A stretch of 64,000 nt of DNA from Candidatus Fimivivens faecavium (GCA_018716105.1 DVKH01000025.1:1-64000); one strand, 5' to 3'; positions 56,601 to 64,000 are shown, numbered from the stretch's first letter. The notes: generated from the letters alone by a model not told the origin. Made by a program: numbers and translations.

Positions 56601-56801
56601 TTACTTCATGGAGTTCTCATAGGACTCGATCATTTTCTTAACCATCTGACCGCCGATGCTGCCAGCTTCTCTGGAAGTCATATCGCCGTTATAGCCCTGC
56701 TTATAGTTCACGCCAACTTCGTTCGCGCACTCCATCTTGAAACGCTCGAGAGCCGCTTTCGCCTCAGGGACAACAAGTTTGTTCGAAGAAGAACTAGCCA
56801 T
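56601..56801 (-). CDS. Small acid-soluble spore protein, alpha/beta type
   Basis: 66 aa protein that coats spore DNA, protecting it from UV and heat, and is degraded on germination. Family signatures: NKLVVPEAKAALERFKMECA, the region after the germination-protease site (ANEVGVNYKQGYNGDMTSRE) and AGSIGGQMVKKMIE. ATG start with AAAGGAG about 12 bases upstream. Evidence that the organism makes endospores. A SigG-like promoter precedes it. Confidence 0.96.
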   Translation of the reverse strand: MASSSSNKLVVPEAKAALERFKMECANEVGVNYKQGYNGDMTSREAGSIGGQMVKKMIESYENSMK

Positions 56802-56862
56802 TTTGAATACACTCCTTTGGGTTTGTTTTGTTTTGATTTGATTTTGCTTGCGTTTGCAGTAT

Positions 56863-56892
56863 TATTATGACGTCGAACCATCGGGTTATTTG
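56863..56892 (-). promoter_or_regulatory. Probable SigG (forespore) promoter of the spore protein gene
   Basis: On the minus strand: CAAATA (56887-56892), 17 bp, CATAATA (56863-56869). The -10 fits the SigG consensus CATNHTA; the -35 matches four of six in TGHATR. No SigA-like promoter is seen here. Confidence 0.55.
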
Positions 56893-56894
56893 CG

Positions 56895-57527
56895 TTAATT
56901 TATGTCATTTTCGATGGAAGAACGCCTCGCCCCTGGCCCCAGCTTTTCAGCAAAATCGCAGCGGAAAGCGCTGTGATCATCCGCGTCGGAGAGCGCAAGG
57001 CGCACGCCGTCCGCGCTTTCGAGTTCGCCCGTTACAGCGAGCACTGCGGCGAAAAGGAGCAGTTCCACGGTGTCAAAGCTTTCAGGCGGATGCAGCGGGA
57101 TATCGCAGGGCGCGATCGAGTGATACTCCCCGGGAAGGCGGATGTTCCGCTGGAAGGATATGACGGCGCCGTCAGGGCCGAGGCTTGAAAAGGTGACGCT
57201 TTCTTTGGGGCCGGGGCCGCAGCCAATCACCTGGGAGACGGCAGGGGAGACCCGTTCAAAAAGGGCGTATGGGGCGATTAAAACCGCGTTTTCCGGAAGA
57301 CCTGGAAGCGTATGACAGTCCTCCGCAGCGACGACAATCGGCGTGCCGCCGCCGAGACGGCGGACGTTTTCGGCGTAGATCAAAATGCGGTCCGGCGGAA
57401 GACTGTCTTTGCAAAAGGAGAGATCGCTGCCAATCACAATGGCATCGGACCTTTTGGCCCAGCGTTCGGCGAGGCGGAGGAAGATCCTTTTGCCTGCCGG
57501 GCTGGGCAGAATGACGATTTCTTTCAT
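56895..57527 (-). CDS. Protein of unknown function between spore protein and thioredoxin genes
   Basis: 210 aa, not recognised. The N-terminal half alternates hydrophobic strands and helices like an alpha/beta fold (EIVILPSPAGKRIFLRLAER, then AIVIGSDLSFCKD, IVVAAEDCH). The middle has AVSQVIGCGPGPKESVTFSS and GAVISFQRNIRLPGEYH, and a hydrophobic stretch VELLLFAAVLAVTGEL lies near residue 160. No signal peptide. The pattern loosely recalls the lobe of a Mur-ligase-like or nucleotide-binding protein, but no P-loop is seen. ATG start with a weak site. Codon use and GC match the neighbours, and no frame disruption is present, so it is probably a real gene. Confidence 0.7.
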   Translation of the reverse strand: MKEIVILPSPAGKRIFLRLAERWAKRSDAIVIGSDLSFCKDSLPPDRILIYAENVRRLGGGTPIVVAAEDCHTLPGLPENAVLIAPYALFERVSPAVSQVIGCGPGPKESVTFSSLGPDGAVISFQRNIRLPGEYHSIAPCDIPLHPPESFDTVELLLFAAVLAVTGELESADGVRLALSDADDHSAFRCDFAEKLGPGARRSSIENDIN

Positions 57528-57592
57528 TATAAAACGCCCTTTGAAATCAATTTGCTGAACATAGTATGTCCAGAAAACGAAGTAAAACGAAC

Positions 57593-57622
57593 AGCCGGCG
57601 CCCCATGATCGGGGCGCCGGCT
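57593..57622 (-). terminator. Terminator of trxA
   Basis: A perfect 12-bp stem AGCCGGCGCCCC and complement; on the minus strand followed by GTTCGTTTT. Confidence 0.75.
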
Positions 57623-57636
57623 GGATGCTGGCATGG

Positions 57637-57948
57637 TTATTTGAGCAGATCGAGGAGTTTCCGCTTGGGAACGGCGCCGACCGAGCGCTCGACTTCCTTG
57701 CCGTCCTTGAAGACGATCACAGTTGGGATGGTCATCACGCCGTACCGCTCCGCAAGGGCGGGATGTTCGTCGATGTCGACCTTGCCGACGACGACGGAAC
57801 CGTCGAGCTCGTCCGCAATTTCATCGATGACCGGCCCAAGCATTTTGCAGGGCCCGCACCAGGGAGCCCAGAAATCCACCATTGCGGTGATCCCGGAGGC
57901 GAGGGCGCCGGAATCAAAATTGCTGTCGTCAAAATGAATCAGAGACAT
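57637..57948 (-). CDS. trxA: Thioredoxin
   Basis: Cytosolic disulfide reductase, 103 aa. Active site WAPWCGPCKML (about residues 27-37), cis-Pro segment VMTIPTVIVFKDG (about residue 73) and the buried Asp in MVDFWAPW. ATG start with GAAGGTG about ten bases upstream. Single gene with its own terminator; no thioredoxin reductase next to it. Confidence 0.96.
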   Translation of the reverse strand: MSLIHFDDSNFDSGALASGITAMVDFWAPWCGPCKMLGPVIDEIADELDGSVVVGKVDIDEHPALAERYGVMTIPTVIVFKDGKEVERSVGAVPKRKLLDLLK

Positions 57949-58142
57949 ATTTTTTCACCTTCATTTCGTTTTGTCATGGGCGGGAATTGTTGCTGCCCGG
58001 AAAAAGCCCATGCGGTTGTCTTTTGAGGCCCTTTGCCCCGTGAATTGGAGCAAAGGGATAATGGCGGCCGCTTCTGTGCAGGATAATCCCTGCGGCAAGC
58101 CTGTTTTCTTTTTTATTATAACACGGGAAGCCCAGAAAACTA

Positions 58143-58170
58143 TTGACAAAATGAAAAAAGAAGGTATAAT
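58143..58170 (+). promoter_or_regulatory. Consensus promoter of tRNA-Gln
   Basis: TTGACA (58143-58148), 16 bp, TATAAT (58165-58170), 19 bases before the tRNA. Confidence 0.85.
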
Positions 58171-58189
58171 AAATATTGCTGTTACGCAC

Positions 58190-58263
58190 TGCCGAATTGT
58201 GTAAAGGTAGCACGACAGACTCTGACTCTGTTTGTCTGGGTTCGAATCCTAGTTCGGCAACCA
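58190..58263 (+). tRNA. tRNA-Gln (anticodon CTG)
   Basis: 74 nt including an encoded CCA. Acceptor stem TGCCGAA/TTCGGCA, D-loop with AAAGGTAG, anticodon stem ACAGA/TCTGT around loop CTCTGAC (anticodon CTG), T-loop TTCGAAT with stem CTGGG/CCTAG, discriminator A. Own consensus promoter and terminator. Confidence 0.96.
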
Positions 58264-58307
58264 AAGCGCCCGGCGTTTCCTGTTTGTGGAACGCCGGGCG
58301 CTTTTTT
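58263..58307 (+). terminator. Terminator of tRNA-Gln
   Basis: A stem of about 15 bp (AAGCGCCCGGCGTT with complement) followed by six T. Confidence 0.9.
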
Positions 58308-58645
58308 GCCGGAAGGGAGGCTAACCGCCCATCCCGTTTTTAAAATCGATCGACGGCTTTGTCCCCGCTTTGGAGGAAGGGATCCTCAGCCCGCCGCCGG
58401 TTTTTTCCAAAACCGTCAGCATCGCAAGCCGCAGCCCGGGGCCCTGATTTCCAGGGGCCGTCCAGATCTTTCTCTTTAAACGTATATGGCGGTTCCGGCA
58501 GCATGAAATAACCACTTTATGGAGCGTATCCTTTTTGGCATACAGAAGTTGGAATGAGCAGTTTATGCTGCATTTCCTTCCGCAATCTCCATTTCGCCCC
58601 CGCTTAGGTTTGGATTTTTCAGCCAATTTCGGTTTTGCATATGAT
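58308..58645. other. Gene-poor interval after tRNA-Gln
   Basis: About 340 bases. A minus-strand frame of 111 codons (58321-58656) overlaps the end of dinB and has no binding site, so I do not count it as a gene. No RNA or repeat recognised. Confidence 0.4.
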
Positions 58646-59848
58646 TTAAATCCCAAGATCGTTTTTCAGAATAGACGCGGGCTTTAATGCGCCGTTTCCG
58701 TATTTCAAACGGAGTTGGTCGAGCGTGGAATCGAGCGCTTCTAATTTTGACTCGTCTTTGGCTTCGGAAAACAGGTCGAGCTGGACCGCGGCGTCTTCCG
58801 GCACGAGGCCGATTGCCGTGACTGAGATCAGGCGGATCGGCTTGCCGGTCTTCCAGTTCTGGGCTATCAGCACCATCGCCGTTTCAAACAGATCCCGGTT
58901 CAGGTGAGTCGGGCGGGAAAAACGGGTCTGGCGGTCGATCATCCGGAAATCCGGATCCTTGATCTGAACCTGTACGCCGAGGCATTTGAGGCGGCGCTTT
59001 CGAAGCCGCGCGCCGACCGTTTCCGCCAGCGGGAGGACCCCGGCGCGGATGTCCTCGAGCGTGACGAGGTTGCGCCGGTAGGTGAGGCTGTTTCCGATGG
59101 ATTTGGCCTCCTCCCGGTTGTCCGGTCCCCGGACTGGTTCCGCGTCCAGCCCGTGGACATAGCGGTATAGGGTGGCCCCCTGTTTCCCTAGTAAAGACCG
59201 GAGCGCCGCTTCGCTCATCGCGGCGAGATCGCCGAGCGTCTCCACCCCGACGTCCCGCAGGCGGCCGGCGGTTGCCGAGCCGACCGACATCAGCGCGGTG
59301 ATGGCCAGGGGATAGAGGATTTGGGGATAGTTATCCCGGCTGATCACCGTGGTCGCGTCCGGCTTTTTGTAGTCGGAGCCGAGTTTTGCGAAGATTTTGC
59401 AGAAGGAGACGCCGGCCGACGCCGTGAGGCCCAGTTCTTCTTTGACCTCCCGGCGGATGCGGTCGGCGATTGTTTTCCCTTCGCCGAACAGCGCACGGCT
59501 CCCGGTCACGTCGAGATAGGATTCGTCGATGCTCGCGGCCTCCACCAGATCGGTGTAACGCTGGTATATCTGGTTTGCCATTTTAGAATACTGAAAGTAA
59601 AGTTCGCGGTGCGGCGGCAGGAGGAGAAGGCCGGGGCATTTCCGCTGCGCCTGCCAGACCGGCTCGGCGGTCTGTACGCCGCATCGCTTTGCAAGTTCGT
59701 TTTTGGCGAGAATAATCCCGTGCCTGCTCTCCACGTCGCCGCAGACGGCCATCGGCCGGGTGAGCGCCTCCGGGTGGGAGAGCGTCTCGACCGAGGCGTA
59801 AAATGCGTTCATATCCACATGAAGAATCGTCCGATCCAGCTCCCACAC
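58646..59848 (-). CDS. dinB: DNA polymerase IV (Y family)
   Basis: Error-prone translesion polymerase, 400 aa. N-terminal ILHVDMNAFYASVE (metal Asp), then the catalytic pair in AASIDESYLDVTGS (about residue 104), AGVSFCKIFAKLGSDYKKPD (about residue 144), the helix-hairpin-helix LRDVGVETLGDLAAM, and the little-finger domain beyond residue 235. GTG start close behind GGAGG (unusually tight), so initiation could be slightly downstream. No SOS box recognised upstream. The C-terminus ends without a clear beta-clamp QLxLF motif except the VQLDLFSEA segment near residue 370, which fits one. Confidence 0.94.
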   Translation of the reverse strand: MWELDRTILHVDMNAFYASVETLSHPEALTRPMAVCGDVESRHGIILAKNELAKRCGVQTAEPVWQAQRKCPGLLLLPPHRELYFQYSKMANQIYQRYTDLVEAASIDESYLDVTGSRALFGEGKTIADRIRREVKEELGLTASAGVSFCKIFAKLGSDYKKPDATTVISRDNYPQILYPLAITALMSVGSATAGRLRDVGVETLGDLAAMSEAALRSLLGKQGATLYRYVHGLDAEPVRGPDNREEAKSIGNSLTYRRNLVTLEDIRAGVLPLAETVGARLRKRRLKCLGVQVQIKDPDFRMIDRQTRFSRPTHLNRDLFETAMVLIAQNWKTGKPIRLISVTAIGLVPEDAAVQLDLFSEAKDESKLEALDSTLDQLRLKYGNGALKPASILKNDLGI

Positions 59849-59905
59849 CTCCGCCGTTTTTTATATTAGTATATCTTCAATTCGTAAAAAAGGAAAGTGG
59901 GGGTT

Positions 59906-60115
59906 GGGCTTTGCGCCCAATCACGGTATCATAACCGCAGTGAATTGGGCAAAGCCCAATTCGCCCTGCTGATGGCGGGGCCAGCGCGGCAGACGCCGCG
60001 CGCTGCGCTTGTGATGCCGGAACCACCCGGCTGCGGCCGGGTTTTGCCGCTGGCGCGGCGGGGAAACCGCTATCGCGGTTTCCTGATATGGTATCATAAC
60101 CGCAGTGAATTGGGC
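59906..60115 (+). repeat. Dispersed repeat copy A with duplicated head
   Basis: The core element (59923-60091, 169 bp) matches copy B at 22060-22229. It begins ATCATAACCGCAGTGAATTGG and ends GATATGG. The head recurs directly after the end (60090-60115). The left end forms an inverted repeat, GGGCTTTGCGCCCAAT (59906-59921) with ATTGGGCAAAGCCC (59944-59957). It fills the gap between dinB and the second MATE gene and encodes nothing recognisable. Confidence 0.7.
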
Positions 60116-60319
60116 CTGGGGCCGCCGTTCCCAGCGTATCTGTTTTAGGACGGTTCGGGTCCGCGCGGGATCTGTTAAGCGCTGCCTTCGATTGTTGGAT
60201 CGTCCGCGCCGCCGCCGGGAGCGCTGGCGGTCTTCAAAGGGCGAGGGATATCTGCACTCTGCTTGATGCGGCGGGAGCGGGGCCGCAAACAATTGGTTTG
60301 GAAAGGACCACGAATAAAC

Positions 60320-61681
60320 ATGCTGTTTCGCAGGAGAAGAGCTGATCTGATCGCCGACCCGCCGGGGAGGGCGCTGCTGCTGTTTGCATTTCCGATCTTT
60401 TTGGGGAACCTGTTCCAGCAGTTTTATAATATGGTGGATTCCATCACGGTCGGCAAGTTTGTCAGCCAAGCTGCGCTTGCGTCGGTCGGGGCTTCTTATG
60501 CGATTACCAACGTTTTCATCGCCGTGGCGATCGGCGGCGGCATCGGGAGCGCGGTGATAATTTCGCAGTATTTTGGCGCGGGACAGATTGGGAAGATGAA
60601 AACTTCGGTCTATACGGCGCTGCTGAATTTTCTTGTAGTGGGGGTGGCGCTCGGCGCGATCGGGATGATCTGCTGCCCGCGGCTGCTCGCAGCGCTTCAT
60701 ACGCCGGCAGCGGTTTTTCACGACGCTGAGGTTTATCTCCGAATCTATTTCTGGGGACTGCCGTTTCTGTTCCTTTACAATGTGGAGTCGGCAATTTTCA
60801 ATTCGCTTGGCGATTCAGAGACGCCGCTGATGCTGCTGATCTTTTCTTCGCTGCTTAATATTGGCCTGGACCTGTTGTTTGTGGTTGCATTCGGCCTTGG
60901 CGTCGCGGGCGTCGCGGTTGCTACGCTGATTGCCCAGGGGCTTTCGGCGGTTCTTTCGTTTGCGGTTTTGTTGAAAAAGCTGCGCGGTTTTTCCCCGGAT
61001 GCGGTTCTGGCGTCTATTTACTCGGGTGGGATTTCACTGCGGATGCTGGCGGTCGCTGTGCCGTCCGTCATCCAGCAGGCGATTGTCAACGTCGGAATGC
61101 TTTTGGTGCAGTCGGTGGTCAACTCGTTCGGCGAAGAGGCGCTGGCGGGATACTCGGCTGGAATGCGGTATGAGGCGATTGGGATTGTGCCGATGAACGC
61201 GGTCGGCAACGCGGTTTCCACCTTTACGGCCCAGAACATCGGGGCGGGTAATCTTCAGCGCGTGAAAGAGGGATACCGCGCGAGCTACCGGATTCTCTTC
61301 TGCTGCGCCGCGGCAATCTGCGCTGCCTATCAGCTATTCGCGGCGCCGCTCCTTTCCGCGTTTCTCGATGCGGACGCGGGAAGCGCGGCATTTGCAACCG
61401 GTTTGGAATATCTTCGGTTTATCTCCTTTTTCTTTGTACTGATCGGTCTTAAAATGGCGACCGACGGCCTTCTGCGGGGAGCGGGGGACGTGGGGGTGTT
61501 TACAATTGCCAATCTGGTTAACCTTGGGATCCGCGTATGGTTTGCGTTTCGGTTTGCGCCGCTGTTGGGGATAAAGGCCGTTTGGATCGCGGTCCCGGTT
61601 GGCTGGGCAGCGAACTATTTGATTTCGTTCTGCTGGGTATTAACAGGCCGTTGGAGCCGGAAGAGGGTGATTGGAAAATAA
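60320..61681 (+). CDS. MATE-family efflux transporter
   Basis: Second MATE exporter in the window, 453 aa, twelve predicted helices. Typical stretches: LLLFAFPIFLGNLFQQFYNM, DSITVGKFVSQAALASVGAS, GGGIGSAVIISQYFGAGQIG, and the matching second half from AVPSVIQQAIVNVGMLLVQS. The start is the ATG giving MLFRRRRADL; GAAAGGA lies 14 bases upstream. An upstream in-frame ATG (60263) adds an Arg/Lys-rich leader unlike the family. No regulator is adjacent. Substrate unknown. Confidence 0.92.
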   Translation: MLFRRRRADLIADPPGRALLLFAFPIFLGNLFQQFYNMVDSITVGKFVSQAALASVGASYAITNVFIAVAIGGGIGSAVIISQYFGAGQIGKMKTSVYTALLNFLVVGVALGAIGMICCPRLLAALHTPAAVFHDAEVYLRIYFWGLPFLFLYNVESAIFNSLGDSETPLMLLIFSSLLNIGLDLLFVVAFGLGVAGVAVATLIAQGLSAVLSFAVLLKKLRGFSPDAVLASIYSGGISLRMLAVAVPSVIQQAIVNVGMLLVQSVVNSFGEEALAGYSAGMRYEAIGIVPMNAVGNAVSTFTAQNIGAGNLQRVKEGYRASYRILFCCAAAICAAYQLFAAPLLSAFLDADAGSAAFATGLEYLRFISFFFVLIGLKMATDGLLRGAGDVGVFTIANLVNLGIRVWFAFRFAPLLGIKAVWIAVPVGWAANYLISFCWVLTGRWSRKRVIGK

Positions 61682-61762
61682 AAATGGGAGAGGCGATAGA
61701 AACATGGCTCCGGCCGTTGTCTGCTCGCCGGCATCGGGGAGACGGCGAAAAAAGGGAAACGT

Positions 61763-62332
61763 ATGAGAAAGAAAAAAGATCGCTGCGGCTTTGCTGATGA
61801 TGCTCCTCAGCGGATGCGGGGGCGCGCCGTCCAACGGAAGCGGAGTGCAGGAAAGCTCCGCGCCTTCGCATGCGAACCGGCTCAGACGCCTGACGCTTCA
61901 GCGCCGTCGGAGAGCGAAGCCCAATCCGGCGGAACGCTTATTGGGAACTGGGAAACGACTGATTAAAGGAGAAATACCAGCAGGCCGGCTGCCGCAAGGC
62001 GCCGGAATATGAGAACATCGGCATCGGTTATTCTCTCGATGGGAACGAAACGCCCGGGACGCTTTTATCCCATAAGGCGGGAAAACCGGCCTTGGCCCCA
62101 ACCTGATTTTGGGCGTCAGCCACGGGGTGTCGGTTACCGTCACTTTTCAGGAGTTTCAAAGCGCTTCGCAGGCGCTGGAAGCTTATGCGGGTCCGTTTGA
62201 GGAAATGCTGGACTCCGATCGCATGTACCAGAACGTCAAGGCGTGGCGGAACTCGAAGACTGCTATGCGCTTGGCATCCCGGATTTCGGCGCTGAAATCG
62301 ACTGGATTTCCGAAACGGCGCTTGACCTCTGA
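61763..62332 (+). pseudogene. Decayed lipoprotein gene with several frameshifts
   Basis: Reading across frames restores a lipoprotein: MRKKK, then (shift) IAAALLMMLLSGCGGAPSNG with a clear lipobox, (shift) EPAQTPDASAPSESEAQSGG and TLIGNWETTD, (shift) EYENIGIGYSLDGNETPG, (shift) VSHGVSVTVTFQEFQSASQA and LEAYAGPFEEMLDSDRMYQN, (shift) VAELEDCYALGIPDFGAEID ending at a TGA at 62330. At least four shifts are needed, so it is not a single sequencing error. Original function unknown; the last part looks like an extracytoplasmic domain of about 90 aa. Confidence 0.75.
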
Positions 62333-62886
62333 GCGTTAAAAAAGGATGGGCCGGCCGGCCCATCCTTTTTTAACTTTGAGCAATTACTTGATTTCGAAAA
62401 AGACAAAGAAAACGTCGCCTTCCGACGATCCTCAAAGATCTCAAGGTAGCTGATTGAAAATTCGGTCGATCCTTCCGGAACCTCGTATACGCAGTGATAC
62501 TCCCTGCTCTCGGCGCGGCCGAGCTCAAATTCGAGCGGGATCATGGTGTCGTCGATTGGGTCTATGGCGTAACCAAAGTCCATGTCGCCATCGCCCCATT
62601 GAATCTGGAAATCATCGACATACATCGGGATGGTTTCACCGAAAACATTTTTCATATCCACAACCGCGTCGAGAAGGACATAGCCCTCTTTCGGCTGATA
62701 GCCGGCGTATTCGTCCACAAACTGTGCGGATTTCACAGTAAAAGTGAAGAAGCTGTTCTCCATTGTGTCGCCGATACGGCCCTCCGCATATCCGTCAACC
62801 GCTTTGATGGTCTGCACGCTATTGCATCCTGACAAAGCCAGTGCCACGCAGAGAATAATAGCTGCAATCGAAAATACTTTATTCAT
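62263..62886 (-). CDS. DUF4352-like lipoprotein, frameshifted near its end
   Basis: Secreted lipoprotein anchored at Cys21 (signal MNKVFSIAAIILCVALALSG, then C). The body has the DUF4352 immunoglobulin-like pattern: FFTFTVKSAQFVDEYAGYQP, GYVLLDAVVDMKN, then acidic strands to SISYLEIFED (about residue 150). After that the frame becomes basic (RRKATFSLSFSKSSNCSKLK) and runs through a 38-base terminator palindrome and antisense to the neighbouring pseudogene. Shifting one base at GATCG restores SEGDVFFVFFEIK and a stop at 62384. So the natural protein is about 167 aa and this copy has a frameshift. Role unknown. Confidence 0.75.
   Translation of the reverse strand: MNKVFSIAAIILCVALALSGCNSVQTIKAVDGYAEGRIGDTMENSFFTFTVKSAQFVDEYAGYQPKEGYVLLDAVVDMKNVFGETIPMYVDDFQIQWGDGDMDFGYAIDPIDDTMIPLEFELGRAESREYHCVYEVPEGSTEFSISYLEIFEDRRKATFSLSFSKSSNCSKLKKDGPAGPSFFNAQRSSAVSEIQSISAPKSGMPSA
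62336..62373. terminator. Perfect 38-base palindromic terminator
   Basis: TTAAAAAAGGATGGGCCGG joined directly to its complement, between the convergent lipoprotein genes. It gives A and T tracts for both strands. Confidence 0.88.
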
Positions 62887-63072
62887 CTTTTTCCTCCCAA
62901 ATCATGTATTTCGCTTTTGAGTTTACCATATCCTATTTTGAAATACTATGTTGAAATCATAACAATATGTTTACAGAATCGCCCAATTTGTAAGTATTTA
63001 TGCTTATTTCACAATGGGACTCGTGGAATTCACAGTGATTGACTGGGATTCGCTGTTTTTTTCAATCCGATA

Positions 63073-63101
63073 TTGACAAGAAGCGAGTTTTTCGTTATAC
63101 T
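63073..63101 (+). promoter_or_regulatory. Promoter of tRNA-Pro
   Basis: TTGACA (63073-63078), 17 bp, TATACT (63096-63101), 11 bases before the tRNA. Confidence 0.8.
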
Positions 63102-63112
63102 GGAAAAGCTGC

Positions 63113-63189
63113 CGGGGTATAGCGCAGTTTGGTAGCGCGCTTGGTTCGGGACCAAGAGGCCGGGAGTTCGAGTCTCCCTACTCCGACCA
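63113..63189 (+). tRNA. tRNA-Pro (anticodon CGG)
   Basis: 77 nt with encoded CCA. Acceptor stem CGGGGTA/TACTCCG (one G-T pair), anticodon stem CTTGG/CCAAG around loop TTCGGGA (anticodon CGG), T-loop TTCGAGT with stem GGGAG/CTCCC. Own promoter and terminator. Confidence 0.96.
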
Positions 63190-63190
63190 A

Positions 63191-63241
63191 AAACCAGACG
63201 CTCAAGTTGGATGTATTTTCAGCTTGAGCGTCTGGTTTTTT
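63191..63241 (+). terminator. Terminator of tRNA-Pro
   Basis: A perfect 16-bp stem AAACCAGACGCTCAAG with complement at 63223-63238, followed by T. Confidence 0.9.
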
Positions 63242-63514
63242 CTTAGGGCGCCGCCCCCTCTTGACGTCGGATTGCCTTGCTTTCCACTCGGCAATCTTCC
63301 TGTCACGCCCGAAGGGGAAAGCGGCAGAAGCCATTCGGCCTGCCGCTGGATCTGTCCTGGGCATGAGGCATCTTTTCATTCCGCAAAGGCTCCTGACAAT
63401 CTCGATGCCGTGATCGTGAATCAGGTGTTCCTATGCCGAAATTGTGCGCCAACTTTTAAAAGCCTGTTCGGATATGCACAATACAGTCCGGAGACAAGAT
63501 ATCACCTAAAACAA
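63242..63514. other. Gene-free interval before the last gene
   Basis: About 270 bases; open frames are short and not protein-like. Nothing recognised. Confidence 0.4.
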
Positions 63515-63536
63515 AAGCCGTCCCGGAAGACGGCTT
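63515..63536 (-). terminator. Terminator of the last gene
   Basis: AAGCCGTC-CCGGAA-GACGGCTT, followed on the minus strand by TTGTTTT, directly after the stop of the partial gene. Confidence 0.75.
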
Positions 63537-63542
63537 GAACGA

Positions 63543-64000
63543 TTAAACTGGCATTGGGAGGCGCTTGGGGAACCGTCTCCGAATCTCTATGGTATAAACG
63601 GGGACATGATTGCACTCGTATGGAACCGGTTCAACCGAATACCTCTGGCAGACGGACACAAGATACGGCTTATAGTTTTCAAGCTCAAACCAATTTGAAA
63701 CCCGTCTTCTGATCTCCTGCTTGTTGGCATCGGGCAACACGAGGGTTTTGCTGACGGAGTTCGATGCGATCCGGCAAATCCATTGGCGGGTATTGCCTTT
63801 GTAGTTCACAGCGATATAATTTTGCGCTTTTTTACAGACTAAGTCAGCTTTATCTAAAGAGGGGGATAAAAGCTCGCAGATTTTTTGATAGGCCGCCTTC
63901 TCGCTCTCGGTCAAAACCATTGGTTTCGCTTCGGGTATTTCCGGAGCAGCAGGCGGATCGACCTTTGACGGCTGTTCTGATTGAGCCGGGGCCGTGGGCT
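63543..64000 (-). CDS. C-terminal part of a protein with Pro-rich linker (partial, runs off the window)
   Basis: The frame is open to the window edge, so the gene begins beyond 64000; the ATG at 63920 is internal. Reading from the edge there is a Pro/Ala/Glu linker (AQSEQPSKVDPPAAPEIPEA), then a compact domain of about 120 aa: LTESEKAAYQKICELLS, KKAQNYIAVNYKGNTRQWIC, RIASNSVSKTLVLPDANKQE and NWFELENYKPYLVSVCQRYS. The part with QWICRI resembles a C-terminal domain seen after HsdR-N-type or other DNA-related modules in clostridia, of unknown function. The final residues are basic. Confidence 0.75.
   Translation of the reverse strand, partial: PTAPAQSEQPSKVDPPAAPEIPEAKPMVLTESEKAAYQKICELLSPSLDKADLVCKKAQNYIAVNYKGNTRQWICRIASNSVSKTLVLPDANKQEIRRRVSNWFELENYKPYLVSVCQRYSVEPVPYECNHVPVYTIEIRRRFPKRLPMPV

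Noticed and set aside
58321..58656. 111-codon minus-strand frame after dinB
   Set aside because: Overlaps the dinB end, no ribosome binding site, Lys/Arg-rich without domain features; possible but unsupported.
63224..63538. 104-codon frame after tRNA-Pro
   Set aside because: Starts inside the tRNA terminator and ends over the next terminator; no binding site.

Overview
The window looks like a contiguous piece of a GC-rich, anaerobic, endospore-forming Firmicutes chromosome, most likely a class Clostridia member of the Oscillospirales/Ruminococcaceae type (inference). The signs are an alpha/beta-type small acid-soluble spore protein gene, RNase Y, the redox repressor Rex, TepA next to SpoIIIE/FtsK, a pyruvate kinase with the Gram-positive C-terminal phosphohistidine-type domain, an F-type ATPase c subunit with sodium-type residues, and many sharp SigA-like promoters (TTGACA/TATAAT) in GC-rich DNA. 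Almost everything is housekeeping. I see no phage, transposase, CRISPR array or obvious defence island.

Layout. 0.4-3.8 kb: cation/proton antiporter and pyruvate kinase on the minus strand. 4.0-7.6 kb: a YtrA-type GntR/ABC ATPase/permease operon with a recognisable operator. 7.7-10.7 kb: acetyltransferase, cardiolipin synthase and an HD hydrolase under a palindrome-covered promoter. 10.8-15.0 kb: niacin regulator and transporter (niaR, niaX), a DUF3006 protein, a ComEC-like metallo-beta-lactamase protein and a YgiQ radical SAM protein. 15.1-20.2 kb: tepA-uppP-ftsK and dCMP deaminase. 20.4-24.6 kb: rsmA, rex, a Usp-like protein and RNase Y. 24.7-25.7 kb: a 1.1-kb non-coding interval with a candidate structured RNA. 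25.7-33.4 kb: M23/LysM/G5 cell-wall protein, murA-walJ-rlmH, bactofilin and tex. 33.6-36.1 kb: class III CoA-transferase divergent from its probable GntR regulator. 36.5-47.0 kb: comM, phosphoglucomutase, rpmE, IMPACT protein, dgt-dnaG-rpoD, an Rrf2 regulator and malQ. 47.2-54.4 kb: complete ATP synthase operon atpZ-I-B-E-F-H-A-G-D-C behind a structured leader. 54.5-57.9 kb: MATE pump with MarR regulator and repeated operators, spore protein, an unrecognised protein and thioredoxin. 58.1-64 kb: tRNA-Gln, DNA polymerase IV, a dispersed repeat, a second MATE pump, a decayed lipoprotein gene, a frameshifted DUF4352 lipoprotein, tRNA-Pro and a gene running off the end.

Functional links. The replication/transcription core (dgt-dnaG-rpoD), wall synthesis (murA, uppP, M23 protein, bactofilin, ftsK) and energy conservation (sodium-type ATP synthase, Rex) sit in conserved neighbourhoods. 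The less ordinary material is regulatory: at least five promoters carry clear palindromic operators. There is also a two-copy dispersed repeat, a decayed lipoprotein locus, a candidate structured RNA, and a c subunit with the unusual two-carboxylate ion-binding pattern.
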